DNA of 64,000 bases from Litomosoides sigmodontis (Eukaryota > Nematoda > Chromadorea > Rhabditida > Onchocercidae), in contig OY718807.1 in NCBI GenBank assembly GCA_963070105.1, forward strand, positions 1,689,001 to 1,753,000, written 5' to 3'. Below, piece by piece: positions 12,301 through 25,190 of the stretch; positions within the stretch are counted from its first letter, which is position 1, and each line of letters opens with the position of its first letter. The notes below the pieces were generated by a model. It saw only the letters and a program-made list of their open reading frames with translations. It did not search any database and was not told where the DNA came from. A program made the translations under genes and the position numbers.

Positions 12301-13679
12301 ATTGTTTAGCCCAGTTTATCAGCAGATGCATAAGAAGAATCAGTCTAATTGTCTACGTTACGATCCTCTTATAAAATGTACTCCGGTTTCGCCATAACTA
12401 TGATTCGCACAGGATGACTGGCTAACATTTGATAGAAAACATATTTACATAGCTTAACAAAATCTAATTTATAATACTTCAGTTTGCGATCACAAATTAA
12501 AGCGTCGAAAAATGCCAATTTGAATTGCACTGTTAATGGATTTATCAAGCCAAAAGGTTTAGTTTCTGATAATTATTAAACGTGATATATTTACAGCTGC
12601 GTTGTGGAACTTTCAATAGTAATTTAATATTTTTACATTTTTCTTCTCTAGCCTTATTATTTTCCGTCGTAAGACTTTTAAGTGGTTACTTCTATATTCT
12701 CTAAAATTCAGATCAGTAAATTTTTATTCAGAATCTGTAAAAGTTGAGTGTGATTGTGCAATGGAATTTACAACATGTAAACCCAAAAAGTGTGTGGAAA
12801 GTTGTTCAGTGTTGCGTGATGGAAATTCTGCAGTTGATGAACTAATTGATATTAACAATCCAATTATTGATCATGAGATTAGCGATGATGATTCTGAGAA
12901 CCAAATCTTCCATGCAGTATCGGTGGAAAGACAAAATGACGATGGGGTTGGCGTTTTGTTTTGAATTTTGTAGTTCTTTGAAGAAGTGATGTTTGGTTTC
13001 AGCAGAGAAATCATATTAATCATACCGTGTTTGGTGAAACTATATTAAGGTTAAATGAGAAAAAGAAGAGTTTAGAATTCTCACTCGGAGAATTTTTCAG
13101 TGCGAAAATGTTATTCCTTCGGTACGGAATGCAGGAAATCAATCATTATTTTACTTTTTCAAGATTATTAGGAATATTTACTTAATATTTTAATGTTCTA
13201 GTGGTGGTTCACCCGCAAGGCTTCAGATAAAACAGATTTAGCGGAAGAGAGAAAAATAAATGATGAACTTATGAGGGCGCCGTGTTGTGTTGTCGAAAAC
13301 TCTGAGACAACGGAGGTTACTAAGTGATTATTCAAAGTTTGAAATAGTGAAGAATTTTCTCAGTAAAACTTACCTTACTCTTAGTAATGCACAACATTTC
13401 CTTTTATAGTTGCGTATTTATCAACGAGCTTTGTCGTAAATTTCTCAACGTTAACCGTTAGAGGACAACTGAATTCAGTAGTTGCAGCTTAACTCGGTAT
13501 CCGAAGACGATAAACCACTTCTAATTTTAAATGATGACCATGCAAAAAATTGTGAAACAGCTTCCTTGTCAATGACACCGCAGATATCTCTTTCAAATGC
13601 CCTTCAAAAGGATGGTGTAAGTTTTTCTGGTGCTAACTATTTTCAGTTGCCTGAAATTTCGATAAGATTTTGCTTTTGA
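9304..13679 (+). CDS. Unrecognised multi-exon protein, about 14 exons
   Basis: I do not recognise the family. Phase-consistent exons are 9304-9403, 9491-9678, 9916-10024, 10097-10251, 10417-10578 and 10674-10793 (278 codons); then an exon ending at 11254 whose acceptor (about 11030) I could not join in frame; then 11417-11527, 11733-12073, 12483-12556 and 12732-12946; then 13003 to an unclear donor, 13202-13315, and 13488 to the TGA at 13677-13679. The N-terminal half looks folded, with blocks such as VVPELVRETGLILEVQREYG, AMVEIEVEGGVNLKELKDRV, HVILACTSIRPSTE and IPLALIANHELVAIPRH. LILEVQREYGRIL and a later RGVVLTPIDEEDKKICGDLF faintly resemble beta-barrel (cold-shock/S1-like) strands, but that is only a guess. 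The C-terminal half is Ser/Asp/Asn-rich and probably disordered, with a small Cys cluster (CDCAMEFTTCKPKKCVESC) encoded at about 12750-12805. Exon 10 may have alternative acceptors, since TTGCGATCA follows an AG at both 12213 and 12482. It could be two genes if the 11-kb gap is real. Confidence 0.65.
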
Positions 13680-15158
13680 GCAGTGTTGTCGTTAACTCTC
13701 CACATTACTATGTTGAGGTCTTTTTTTATGTGAGAAGCCCATCTTATCTAGGAAGCTTCATTTATTATAGCTCAATCTTTGAATAACAACTCAACGGTTA
13801 TAAAACAAAATATTTTACATGCAGAAAAGGAAAAGAGCAAGACTATGTCCTTGCATTTATTTTTAAGCTTATGAGACATTTTTCAAAAGGTGTGTGAAAT
13901 ATTTCTGATCTGGTAGAGTTAAATACAACAAGAATTGCCAATTCATATTGTTTTGTGTGTTCCATTGAGAATGTGGTTATTGGACAGTCTTTTATTTCTA
14001 GGTATATGCGAAATTTTTTGCTGAACTTCTTTGAAGACGAATGTTATGACGAAAAGCAATGTTTCTAGCTCAGTGTACTATTTCTTTTGGCTTATGCGTA
14101 AATTAGCTTTATTCAGTTGCAAATTGCAAAGAAAATTTTACTGCTTTAATTTATTGTTTTTTAGATGATGCTTTCTTCTCATGTTAATCAATGAATAATT
14201 GATTGAAAATTTGTTGCATTCGCCTACTTCGTAGTATTACACTATTTCATTGTAGGGCTTATTTTGGTGTAATTATGTAAATGCTTCAAATTGCTCTCCT
14301 TTTACTGTTAAAATTACAGGGTTTATTTTCATGTTTACTCCAAGTTTTTAAGGGCCTTTATTCGAATTGGATAACTCAGAATTTAAATTACCTTCCGTTA
14401 TGTAAATTTCCAGTCAATTTCTATGACTAAGTTTCAAATGCAGTGATCACTTTTTTCGTTATATAATCGGGTGGTTGCAGTATGTTTCTGTTATTGCTTC
14501 TTCTCGGGGTGTTACTCTGTCAATCACTCGTATATTTCTTACATTCCCTATTTTCTTGTACTTCTAGTTTCATTGCTTGAAAATAAGCAACAGCCGGATA
14601 TTAGATTTTTTTGAAATATTGTTGGTAATGATTTTGTGGTGAAATATTTGAGAGATTTTTTGCATAACGAAAGCTACGAATGAGAGTAGTTCAAAACATA
14701 TAGACGGGCGTTCATTTATTGTTTGTGTTTTAAATATAATTAGACTACCTTACTATATTTGTGTGAATTAAGTGCGAAATTGGGTCCATTTCGCAAACGT
14801 TAACGGGTTATATGTTACTTAGCGTGTGCTTTCATCCTTCATAGTCCTTGCAGTGCAGGTAATCCTGTTGTTCATTGTGGAATAAAATTTAATGAAATAG
14901 CTATCAATCTTTGTGTCACAATGAATGATTGTATATATAGTAGAAAGAATTTTATGTGTTATTCTACGTTATTTGGTATTAAAAGAAGAATAAGAATTTT
15001 GATATTGATTTGGAATAGACATACTTATTGGTACAATAATGATATAGTGCAAAATTTTAATTTCAATTTATTTGAGTGCTGGAAAAAGACAAGTATGAAG
15101 TAGCCGTTAATACAGTTTACAAGATATGAATAGTTTAGTTTAATAAAAAAAATAGTTT
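13680..15158. other. Intergenic between unknown gene and MPV17-family gene
   Basis: About 1.5 kb of AT-rich sequence. A 60-codon frame at 14921-15103 lacks splice context and family features and I treat it as chance. AATAAA occurs at about 14882 and a TTTAATAAAA run near 15138. The spacing is longer than normal for a nematode operon pair, so independent promoters are more likely. Confidence 0.5.
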
Positions 15159-15160
15159 AG
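15159..15160 (+). promoter_or_regulatory. Candidate spliced-leader acceptor, MPV17-family gene
   Basis: The acceptor tagtttag ends at 15160, only 2 nt before the ATG at 15163. The encoded N-terminus already matches the MPV17 family start, so no upstream coding exon is needed. Confidence 0.6.
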
Positions 15161-15162
15161 GA

Positions 15163-17107
15163 ATGTTGCTATCATTATATCGAGCGTATGAAAGAGCCCT
15201 AGCGAAGTATCCGTTTTTAACGCAAGCTTCAAGTGCTGGTTAGTTCAAATTATGAAATAATGAATAAGGAAGAAAGAAGAACAACGAAGTGGAAGTGTGC
15301 TATAATTTCAAAAATTGTTTTCAGTGATTGTTGCCACATTTTCATAGAAATAATTTCAAAAAAATGAAATTGGTAGCAGTTAACTGCAATAGAAGAATAA
15401 TGATGATGATTAATAATGATGATGCTCCAAGATATTTTTTGAATTTTAATGAAAGAAAAAAATTATTCGAAACTATTCATTTACGTTTATCCGTGTCTGC
15501 ATTCGTGCCTCTCTTTTATCATTAAGTCGAAAAATTTCCTATCACTCTCCTCTTCTCTCCTCTTTGATTGTTACAGTCCTCTGCACACTACCATATGATA
15601 GATAATTCCACTTTTTCTTTTTATTTCACTTCACAACTGTTCAGGGGTACTAGCAGCAACCGCTGATGTGCTAACTCAAAATTTTGTTGAAAAACGCTGG
15701 CAACAAGGAAACTATAATCCGACACGGACAATACGCTTCTCCGCTCTTATTCTTTTCTGGATTGTTCGCACCTTCCCTTCTCTTCTTGACTTTTCTTTTC
15801 GTTGGAAAACTTTAAAGGCTGTAACTTATCCTGGAAGTAGTGAAGTAGTGAAAAAAAGATGATTGCTTTGAATTTTTTGAGGCAAATTGCAGAAACCTTA
15901 ATCGAGAAGCAAATGTACTAAAGCATATAGTAATTGATTAAAAAAAAAAGATAATTATACATTTAATTTAGGTTAATTGCTCGAATAGAAATTTTTTTCG
16001 TCAAAAAATAACGAATACAATTTAAATTAAAAAATTTGATAGAGTGAAATATTCAGTAAACGCAATGATGATTTAAAATTTTTAAGTAATCGTTGCTATA
16101 ACCTCATCCATTAAAGGCTCCCATAACTTATCGATGGTTTTTATTACTTGAAAAATTGAAAGGCAAAGAAAGTTTGCTACCATTGAAACGAATGATTCTT
16201 GATCAGGTTTGCTGTTCTTTGATTTCATGATCTGGTAGTGATAACTATCGCATTTTTGCGTTTAGCATTTTCATTTACTTATTAGGCTTAATGCAAAATT
16301 TAAATTATGTCACTGTTACTTACTGTAATTTGCTTTTCCTTATAATTGAAATTTAATTTAATATTTTCAGTTCATAGCAGCACCGCTGTTTACGCTTAGT
16401 TTTGTTACAAATTTGCGTATGTTAGAAGGTAATTCTCCACAGGATGCGCTGGAAAAAGCAGCGGAAGACATTATTCCAGTTATGAAAACTAATTATAAGG
16501 CAGCCCTTTTTTCAATTTAAAAATTTTACATTAAAACTTAAAATTACTAAATTTGGAAAAATTATAAATGTGGGTGATTGGGAAGTTTTTTTCCCGTAAT
16601 TCTATCAAGTTTTTCAAATTATCAAAATCATTTCTTTGGCATAAATTATAAATCAATATTCTTATACTTATTTTGCGAGGATAGAAGGAAGGCTAATGAT
16701 AAGGAAGTGATAAGTCGTATGAGATGCTTCCAATAAAATGAATAGCTCCTATTACTACTGTTTTAATTCAGTTAATGATTTATTTTCACTTGGAACTTGG
16801 AAGTTCCATTATCACTTAGGAAATGATTAAATCTATCAACTCTTCAACTGAATATTTGAAAAATTAATGGATTTACAATTGACTACATAAATACAAAAAT
16901 AAGTGGTGCAATTTCATTTTCTTCAAAAATTCAAATGTTTCAATTTAGATTTGGCCATTTGTTCAGCTCATAAATTTCTACCTCTTGCCACTCCGCTATA
17001 GACTTACATTTATCCAATTTGTGGGTTTATTTTGGAATATGTACTTATCCTATGCCACTCAAAATGAACCTAAAAGAATAAACGACTCAAATAAAAAGAC
17101 ATACTGA
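15163..17107 (+). CDS. mpv17: MPV17/PMP22-family membrane protein
   Basis: MPV17-family proteins are small four-helix membrane proteins; MPV17 itself is in the mitochondrial inner membrane and PXMP2 in peroxisomes. Five exons join in phase: 15163-15238, 15645-15763, 16117-16206, 16371-16499 and 16949-17107, giving 190 aa (human MPV17 is 176). The start [17 protein letters not shown] matches the MPV17 N-terminal helix better than that of PXMP2. Other family blocks are [34 protein letters not shown], a middle helix ([15 protein letters not shown]), and the diagnostic C-terminal pattern [20 protein letters not shown] followed by WNMYLSY. Introns are GT-AG except the last, which begins GC (16500-16501) after AAG. 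I cannot tell MPV17 from a close paralogue with certainty, so the symbol is tentative; the family call is firm. Confidence 0.93.
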
Positions 17108-18070
17108 CAATGATTTGTATCGCTGATATCATTAACAGTAACGGACGGATGAAGTAAAATAATTTACACGCTATCAAGACACTTCCAACAAAATATTTCT
17201 AGGATATGGTACCATCTCAATAATTAATAACACATTAATGAGTGATATACGTTTATAAGTTTCAAGTAAGCTGAAATGAACGAATCGATTTACGGTTTCA
17301 TAATTCCGGACTGCAACCAAGAATGGTTGTAACAGTTCTAAGCGAACCTTAGGTAATGTTATGCCAGATCTGTAGAATGCATGAATAAGAAAACATTGGT
17401 TTTGGACAGTGTGAAAATGAAGATTTCTTCGATGAAACTTGAAATGAAACTTTTCTATGAAATAATTCTTCCATGAAATGAAGGAATAACTCGTCCTCAT
17501 ACTATCATTTAATATTCAGGAAAATCTCTTTAAATAATTTGAGTACAATGATATTCATTAATCATGCGAAATAACCAAGAGTTTCAATCAGTGATTAAGA
17601 AATAAGTTAAAATGTTGCAAATTATGAATCTCAAATTTGAAACCAAAATTACAATTTTTGTTTGAAGAAATCAAAAATTAATTTGACACAATCTTTGGTA
17701 AAAATTAATTGGAGTTTTACCTTCCAATGACATGAAGCAACGTTTGTGATGCAAACCCGACCTTCACAACACCATTTTATTGCTCAAACTTTGTCGAAGA
17801 CGGAAAACTGGAATTGTCATTGGGCGTCTTTAGTTGAGCTACATTCCTACCAAACCGTTATTGATAGTCAAGCACGTCATCGTAAGTGAGAATCGCAATT
17901 CTCTAGTGACTTCTGCACTGTACTTATTTTATAATTAATAATGGCAAAATAATAATAATATTATAATAATAATTTAATAGTAATAATAATAATATCAATA
18001 ATAAATAATCATAATAACAAGGAATAATAACAATAAACAATAATAGTAATAATAACAATAAATAAATGAT

Positions 18071-18340
18071 AATAAATAATAATAAATAATAATAAATAAT
18101 AATAAATAATAATAAATAATAATAAATAATAATAAATAATAATAAATAATAATAAATAATAATAAATAATAATAAATAATAATAAATAATAATAAATAAT
18201 AATAAATAATAATAAATAATAATAAATAATAATAAATAATAATAAATAATAATAAATAATAATAAATAATAATAAATAATAATAAATAATAATAAATAAT
18301 AATAAATAATAATAAATAATAATAAATAATAATAAATAAA
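18071..18340. repeat. 10-bp satellite, unit AATAAATAAT, about 27 copies
   Basis: Perfect tandem decamers over about 270 bp, flanked on both sides by degenerate AAT/AAAT words (about 17935-18070 and 18341-18385). The minus-strand frame encodes a repeating Ile-Tyr-Leu-Phe decapeptide because 10-bp units cycle through all three frames; it is not a gene. Confidence 0.96.
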
Positions 18341-21300
18341 ATAGTAGTAATAATTAATAATAATATTAATATTAATAATAATCAGTGTTGATTGCACTGA
18401 AATTCCTTCCCCATAAATGAGTAGTACAATTGATGATGAATGGTTCGTTTTCAGAGGCGCAAAAGGAGCGTGTGTAAAAGAATGAAAAAAAAAAAGCAAT
18501 TGAGCAAAACTCTGAAAGAGCGCCGATTCGTTTGTCATTTTTTTCCTTTTGCAATTGTGAATGAATAACTTCTGCGCTCATACGATCACATGAAACTACA
18601 TTTTCAGCTCTCGCTGACTTGAATTTCCTTCTTCACTAATTGCACCAATTATTTTCAAACCACTCTTCCTCTAAGTTGCAACATTCTCCTCATTCCGACA
18701 ACGAAGTGTGGGATCCAGTGGATTTCGAAACTTTTTTAATTTTTTAATCTCGACGATAGATAGTAATATTTAGTTATGATTATCGATCTGATCTGCGTTT
18801 TTTTCTCCCTTTAGATGTTTAACATTATTTCTATGATACTTTTACAAACTTACTAGTTGTAAAGTAAATTATTCATTTTGTATGGCATAATATTCGAATG
18901 GCACCTTGACATTCCATAAATTTCGACAATTCCTCACCCTTGTTTGAGATGAAATTTTTGCAGCAATAATTCTATGTGCATGTTCAAAAAAAAAGAGTTT
19001 GTGAGAAAAAAGTGAATTTTCAAAATTTCGCTTATTTGAAAATCTGAAAAATTTAGGATATTCGTTTCCTTTGCTTTACTTTTGAATAATTTTTTTAAGG
19101 AAAAAAAGGAATGCTTGACTGATCGGGTTTGAAAGCTAAATAAACAAACTAAAAATACAAAAAAATGATAGTAAAAACGATACTAAGAAAATCTTTGTCA
19201 TACCAGGATGAAAAAAACCGAACAGAAAACCAATAAAATATTTGAAAAATTGGAATAAAAAGAGATAATTGATAATAATAATAATACCGTATTGGAATAA
19301 CAAAATCATAAATATTCATGCCCATCTTAGCCCAATCAATTTAGTGATGTGTTTGCTCTGTTAATTCAACATAAGCTTTAGTTCATTTCAATTTGTGTTT
19401 CTAAAATTTATTTGTTATTTTTAAATCTCTCATCTCATAGTATGTTTTCAGCATGCATCGAGTAGCAAAAAGGAATTTTTCGTTGATATTTTTTTAACTA
19501 TTTGATAAGCCCAATTTAATCCGATAAGTTTTCAATAATGAAATCACTCACATAAATGTATTCAGGATATCTGGGACAAATGTGCTATCTTCTGAAAACA
19601 TAATAAATAAAACCATATGAATATTTTTCATTTACACTACTCTCCATTGGAATATTTGCATTTAAAATTACGTTTTAATTTAACAAAAGAAAAGAAAATT
19701 GAAATGTTTAGAATTTAGATATTTCGAACAAAACGCTTTCAGTAGAACGGCAAGAAATAGCTAAATTCCTTACTTTATTTAATTCTTAATTAATCAACCT
19801 AGTAGTATTCATCATCATTTCAGTTAAAATATAAATTATATGATTTTTATCCTTGCAATATATTGACTATCAAAAATATTTGCAATTTTTAAATGTTTAA
19901 TCTTATCCAAATCTTTGCTTCTACTTTTAATTACATTTGTCGTTTTTGTGTAATTTCATACACAATTTAAATTTAATTTAAATTTTGCCTAATTTAAGTT
20001 TCATAAACAAATGACACTTTCTTTTCGTTATCTTTAGTATCATTTGCGGTGCACTGCTATGTTTTATCATTTTTATCAGTTAAGCATTTATGAATAATTG
20101 ATAAGAAGAGATGGTAGCCGTTCATAGCCTTTAATATTAGAAAAATGCTATCGCAGTAATTAATACTACGACTATTCAGGTGCGTATAGTACGTGTTGTG
20201 TTAGACGTAATACCTATTTGCTCATCTACTTCAGCGTGTAGTAACTGTTTGCTTACGTAACTAACAGCAGCACTTATTTACCTATCAAATCATTCAAAAG
20301 AAATTCACTCTTCATATTTGCGCAATCTTTTTTGTTGGTTTTTCAAATTTACCGCCTCAGCAGCTGGAACTATTAGTAACTTTACTAAATTAAACTTTAA
20401 ATTAAATAATTTCCAATTTTCCGTTCCAACTATTCGTTTTCACCTCTTTCACATCAACTGTCATTTTTTTTATTACTCATCAAACTAATTATTTGAAATT
20501 CATTTTTTAAATGCAAATGAAAGAGAATAATTTATTGTAGCGCAATTTTATTCCTTTGATTTATAAATAAAAGCCTTTGCAGTGTGTTTTTGTGATGAAA
20601 GAGAGTTGGAAGAGAGTGAAATGAAAGAGTTGAGTAAGTGAAGGAAGGATTAATCAAATAATTTATTTCGGAAATTTTCCGATACAGTAATACTAACACT
20701 TCTCATCATCAAACAATATCGTTCCACTACTCATTAACCGGAACGGAATTACACCCCATTTCCGCATCATTAAACTTTTAGCATCAATCGTGAAGACGAG
20801 GTTTGATAAAATACCCTATAGAATCAAACTGTCGCCCAAACATCGCATTAATTTTTGAAATATGAAATTTCAGATTTTTAAAATTTCATTAGTTTACAAA
20901 TTTTATCGCTAATCCTAACTTTGATCATTTCCCAACACTACTTACTACTTTTTTTCTTCAATTCCAATCACACTACAATATCTTTGCTTCCCATCTCCTC
21001 TCACTAACTTATCAGCACATAAATTTCCCCTTTCATTTATATGATAAACCAAAAAAAAAAAGTTTCTCTAAACATTTTCCAATTTCATCTTTAGATTTCT
21101 TTTTTAATCATCAAATTGTAAACGCAAAAAAAAATTAAACGTATTTAAAAATTTGCCAAAAATTTCTCGTTCAATCATACCATATTTTAATCAAAAATTA
21201 TCAACCCTTCATCCTATCATTGAGAAATAGGAAAGATTATTATCAAATTATTTTTATTGATATCAGTAATCACTTATCAGCACTTATACATTTACTCAGT

Positions 21301-23554
21301 GTTGACGCAAAAAAAAACTGAAAAATTCTCATCCCTCTTTTTTACGACCATTTTATTGCCTTCACAATCGATCGATACTCCTTTTTTTTGTTTTTTAATT
21401 TAAATACCAACCTAATGCTACTTCCTCCATCAGATCAAATCAATGATTAGAAAATAAAAAAAAATGTTTGGAATTTAACGTTTTTGTGTGGAAGAAATGT
21501 GTCAGAGCAATCATCGCACATATTTTTGTTAACTATTTTTCCCTTTTATTTTGATAATGTAAATTAGTTGCTTCATTGATTGCTAGCTGATAATGTGGCC
21601 AGCAACAGTGATAATTGCCAGCTGATAATTCTTGCTTCCAATTCAAAATGTAAATGTTATGGCAATGCAAAAATTTTTAAATTTAAAATAACAAATGTCA
21701 AGTTGATTTTGAACACAAAATATTAGAGAAATTTTTGCTGTAACGAAAAAGTATTTGTCTTCGAGAAGGCATTTGTCTTAATTAAATTTCCCCACTAACT
21801 TCACCTGTCGTTTTTTTTTGCTTCGGGAAAAAAGTTATGTTTAAATGCTTTATCATTTCAATGGATGAGATACATTTACTTTCATAGCAATTTTTCAACT
21901 TTATAAATTATGAAAAATAGCTTCGCCAGCTTGCACGCTATATATCGAATGAAAAAAAAATTTAAAAGAAGATGAAATTAAATTTGAATTAAAAGTACAG
22001 CAAATACAACGACTAAAATATTTAAGGAAACAAAAATTTTTCAACAACTAGTGTATCTGGACGGTAACAGATGTAATAATTTAAAAAATCTCAAAAATTT
22101 GATGATTGAATCCGTCACTGTATTATTTTTCATTTCTCTTCTTTTTGCAACAAAAGAAAAAAAAATCTGTTTGTGAATTTCATAGAGAAATGAAAGGAAT
22201 AAATGCATTGAATTTAGTTGTAATTATTATTCATTTGAATGAGAGAAATATTCCGATATCAATCTGCACATAAAATTTTCGATATTTTGCGATCGAAAAA
22301 TGAAACGAAGAGGGGAAAATGAAAAGATTGCATCAATTCGGTAAACAATTTGTTGATCATCGCTCCAAAGTTTCTCCAATTTCCTCCCCTTCTTTTTCTC
22401 CCTCATTATTTATCTTTCGATGCTATGTAAGATAAAATATTTGCGTATGCATGTTGGCAGAACGGAAAAGAAAAATTGTTTAAAATTTTAATCAAATTAT
22501 TTACGGACAAATAATTCGGATGGAAACACCGTGGAAGAAATGATAATTATTTGGCATGAAACTATAAAATGTTGAAAGAATTGACGAAAAGACTGAAATT
22601 TGGAATTTCAGGAAGAAGGTTAGGAGAATTTAAAATTTTTTAGTAGTTCCATGAAAAGATATGATAGTGCAGTTTCGATTAAAATGTTAGGCAATATGTT
22701 ATTCTTGCTATTGCTGGATTTCCGGTGCGTATTTACAGGAGAATTGTGTCCGATTTTAAACTTATAAATGAAACTTAAATTTTAATTCCACTCATTAATT
22801 TTTGCACCTTCAAACTTCAAACTTCCTCCTGCAATCATCTTTTTAAACTAAGCGTGAAGCAATTCAAGTTGTGAGACTTTTTACGTGCCTTTCTAATAAC
22901 AAATTTTCACACATTTTAAATTCAGTGGAAAATCGAAAAAGGTGAAATTTTCACGGATTAAACAAATTTTTGAAAAATTCTTGAAAAAAAAAAAGAAAAG
23001 GGATAGAAATACGTATTTGTCATAGCGTGAAACGATGAATGAATTGAGTTGCCATAATAAATGTTATTTGACTGAATCAAAATTTTTTATGAAAAATGCA
23101 GCACAGTTTAAATGTGAAACTGAAATTTTTTTAACTTTAATTTTACCATTCAATTTGCTAAAATATTTTACTTGTAGAAGTTGCGTGTAAAAGAATTGTT
23201 GAAAAAATACTCTCATCAGTTGGATAATTTTTAAAAAATGAAAAAACTAATGATGAAATAATTTGCCGCACATTAAAATGTTACAATTCGTGAATCATTT
23301 GCAATTGTTTTTCTAAAATTTAACAAACATATTTGATGCATTGATTTTTGCTAATATTTAATTTCTCGAATTCGTTCCTTTTTCTCATAGCCGACAGAAG
23401 TGGAGGAACGAAAAGACACTTTTAATCTTAATTTTAAATTACATCAATGAAAATTTCCAGACTGTTATATTTTGTGAATTGTTTGCTGTACGAATACTAA
23501 AGATGAGGAAGATTGACCACTACAATTTATTGAGACCGGTCAAAGTGTCACCCA

Positions 23555-23950
23555 CCGCCCCCCCCCCCCCCCCACAATTTCCATGTCTTTTTGCACCCTA
23601 TTAATCGGTTAAGATAGCTAGCTACTTATCTATCGTTAATCTATGTATCTGCGCTAGGTAACTGCGTCAGCAAGTAGCAATTGACAAAGGTATGAGTGAA
23701 AAGAAAGAGAAGAGACAGAGGTAAAAGGGTAGCAGAGGTAAGGGCTGTTTCGAAGAGAGACAGACAGCAACTGTGAAAGGAGGGGAAGGTCGAGGAGAGG
23801 AAGAGGTGACATTCTAATCTGACCCGTTTGTTAAACTGTCAACCCCCCCCCCTCACTCCCTGCCACTCCCCTTCCTCCCACCGCTTATCTACCTACCTCT
23901 CCCTAATTTCTCTCATAGATTACAAGTGACCTTGCACCGTCCATTGCCTC
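23555..23950. repeat. C-runs and purine/pyrimidine-asymmetric block
   Basis: A run of 16 C lies at 23558-23573 and a run of 10 C at 23843-23852. Between them is a purine-rich segment (about 23690-23815, many AGAG/GGAGG words) and after them a pyrimidine-rich CTCCC segment. This contrasts sharply with the AT-rich surroundings. The minus strand carries G16, able in principle to form a quadruplex. No coding signal. Confidence 0.8.
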
Positions 23951-25080
23951 GGATGCCCCGTGTCCCATTCTCCATTCTTTACATCCAGTCTTCTTCTCCT
24001 CTCAATTCCACTTTATCGTTTTTACTTTGATTGTTCCCATTTTACAGCAAACATTTCTTCCTCTCTCCAACGTACGCATTTTAATCTTTTCCTAAACAAG
24101 CCATCCTTAATCACAAATTATCCTCATAACGTGAAGTGTTATTCCATTTTCATTCAATGATATGATCGAATTTCGAATGATATGATGAATGAGAGTGAGA
24201 GTGAGAGAGAGAGAGAGAAAGGTTAAAATATCTCGTTCGGAATACACCAATAATATTTTCTAACTCTTATCATTGTTCAGTTGTTGAAAATTAGCACAAA
24301 ATTTTACAAATAAATGCTGCGCACATTCATCATTCACTTACGTTCTACGTGACGTAGAGCGCTATGAAACTGGATGGTTTTGTTTTAAGCGATACACCAT
24401 TGCTTTATCAAATTATCATCGATAGTGTGAACGACAAACTTCTTCGGATGTGTGAAAAGTTAGAAGTGAAAAATTCATTCAAAAGTTGCGCATTTTAATA
24501 TTCATAATGCAACTGTAATATCCGACTAAAATTCCTAAGTGAAATACTCGCAGCATTAATTGAGCAGAAATTTCGAGAAGGTGAACTTCAGAATCCAATT
24601 CGTCCTTGGAAGTTGTTTTAGAAACATGCAAACAAGTTTTTCGAGAAATTAAAAATGAGTGGAATATCTTGAATTATTCACCACTGTGATCATGTAAAGA
24701 GAATGATAATTAACCTAAATTCTAAATTCTTATCTCCTCTTAATCAATCTCCATAATACGTTACATGTTTACGTGTAAAGGATAATGTTAAATTCAAATT
24801 AGTGCATCGCTTTGAAGCGAACGCCATAACATTATGCTTAATTTGAAATCGTTTAAAATACATGGATAGCACCATAGACTTCTACATTTAGTGCACTTTT
24901 TCGGATTACTTCAACAAGTATAATCCGGTTTACTTCACCTCACTCAAATCCATTCCATCTTGCCTCATTTAAACTCTTTGCATTCCATCTTTAGTTCAAT
25001 TATATACACATACACATATACGACGGTAGAATCAAATCAAAATTAATGAAAACTTTCCATTACTTACAAGCTTGTTGTAC

Positions 25081-25190
25081 GTGTACACACACACAGACAC
25101 ACACGCATGCACACATACACACGCACCGCACCGCACCGCACACGTACATACGGACGGGCATACGTACGTACACACACACACACACACACA
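25081..25190. repeat. Compound CA-rich microsatellite
   Basis: Interrupted CACA runs with an embedded four-copy CACCG/CGCAC pentamer array (about 25122-25142), GTACGTAC words, and a final (CA)10 run (about 25170-25190). The open frame over it is a repeat translation. Confidence 0.85.

Noticed and set aside
14921..15103. 60-codon frame upstream of the MPV17-family gene
   Set aside because: Biased composition (Ile/Asn/Arg), no splice-leader acceptor at the ATG, no homology recognised.
17924..18538. 204-codon minus-strand frame rich in Ile/Tyr/Leu
   Set aside because: Produced by the AATAAATAAT decamer, which has no stop in any phase of this strand.
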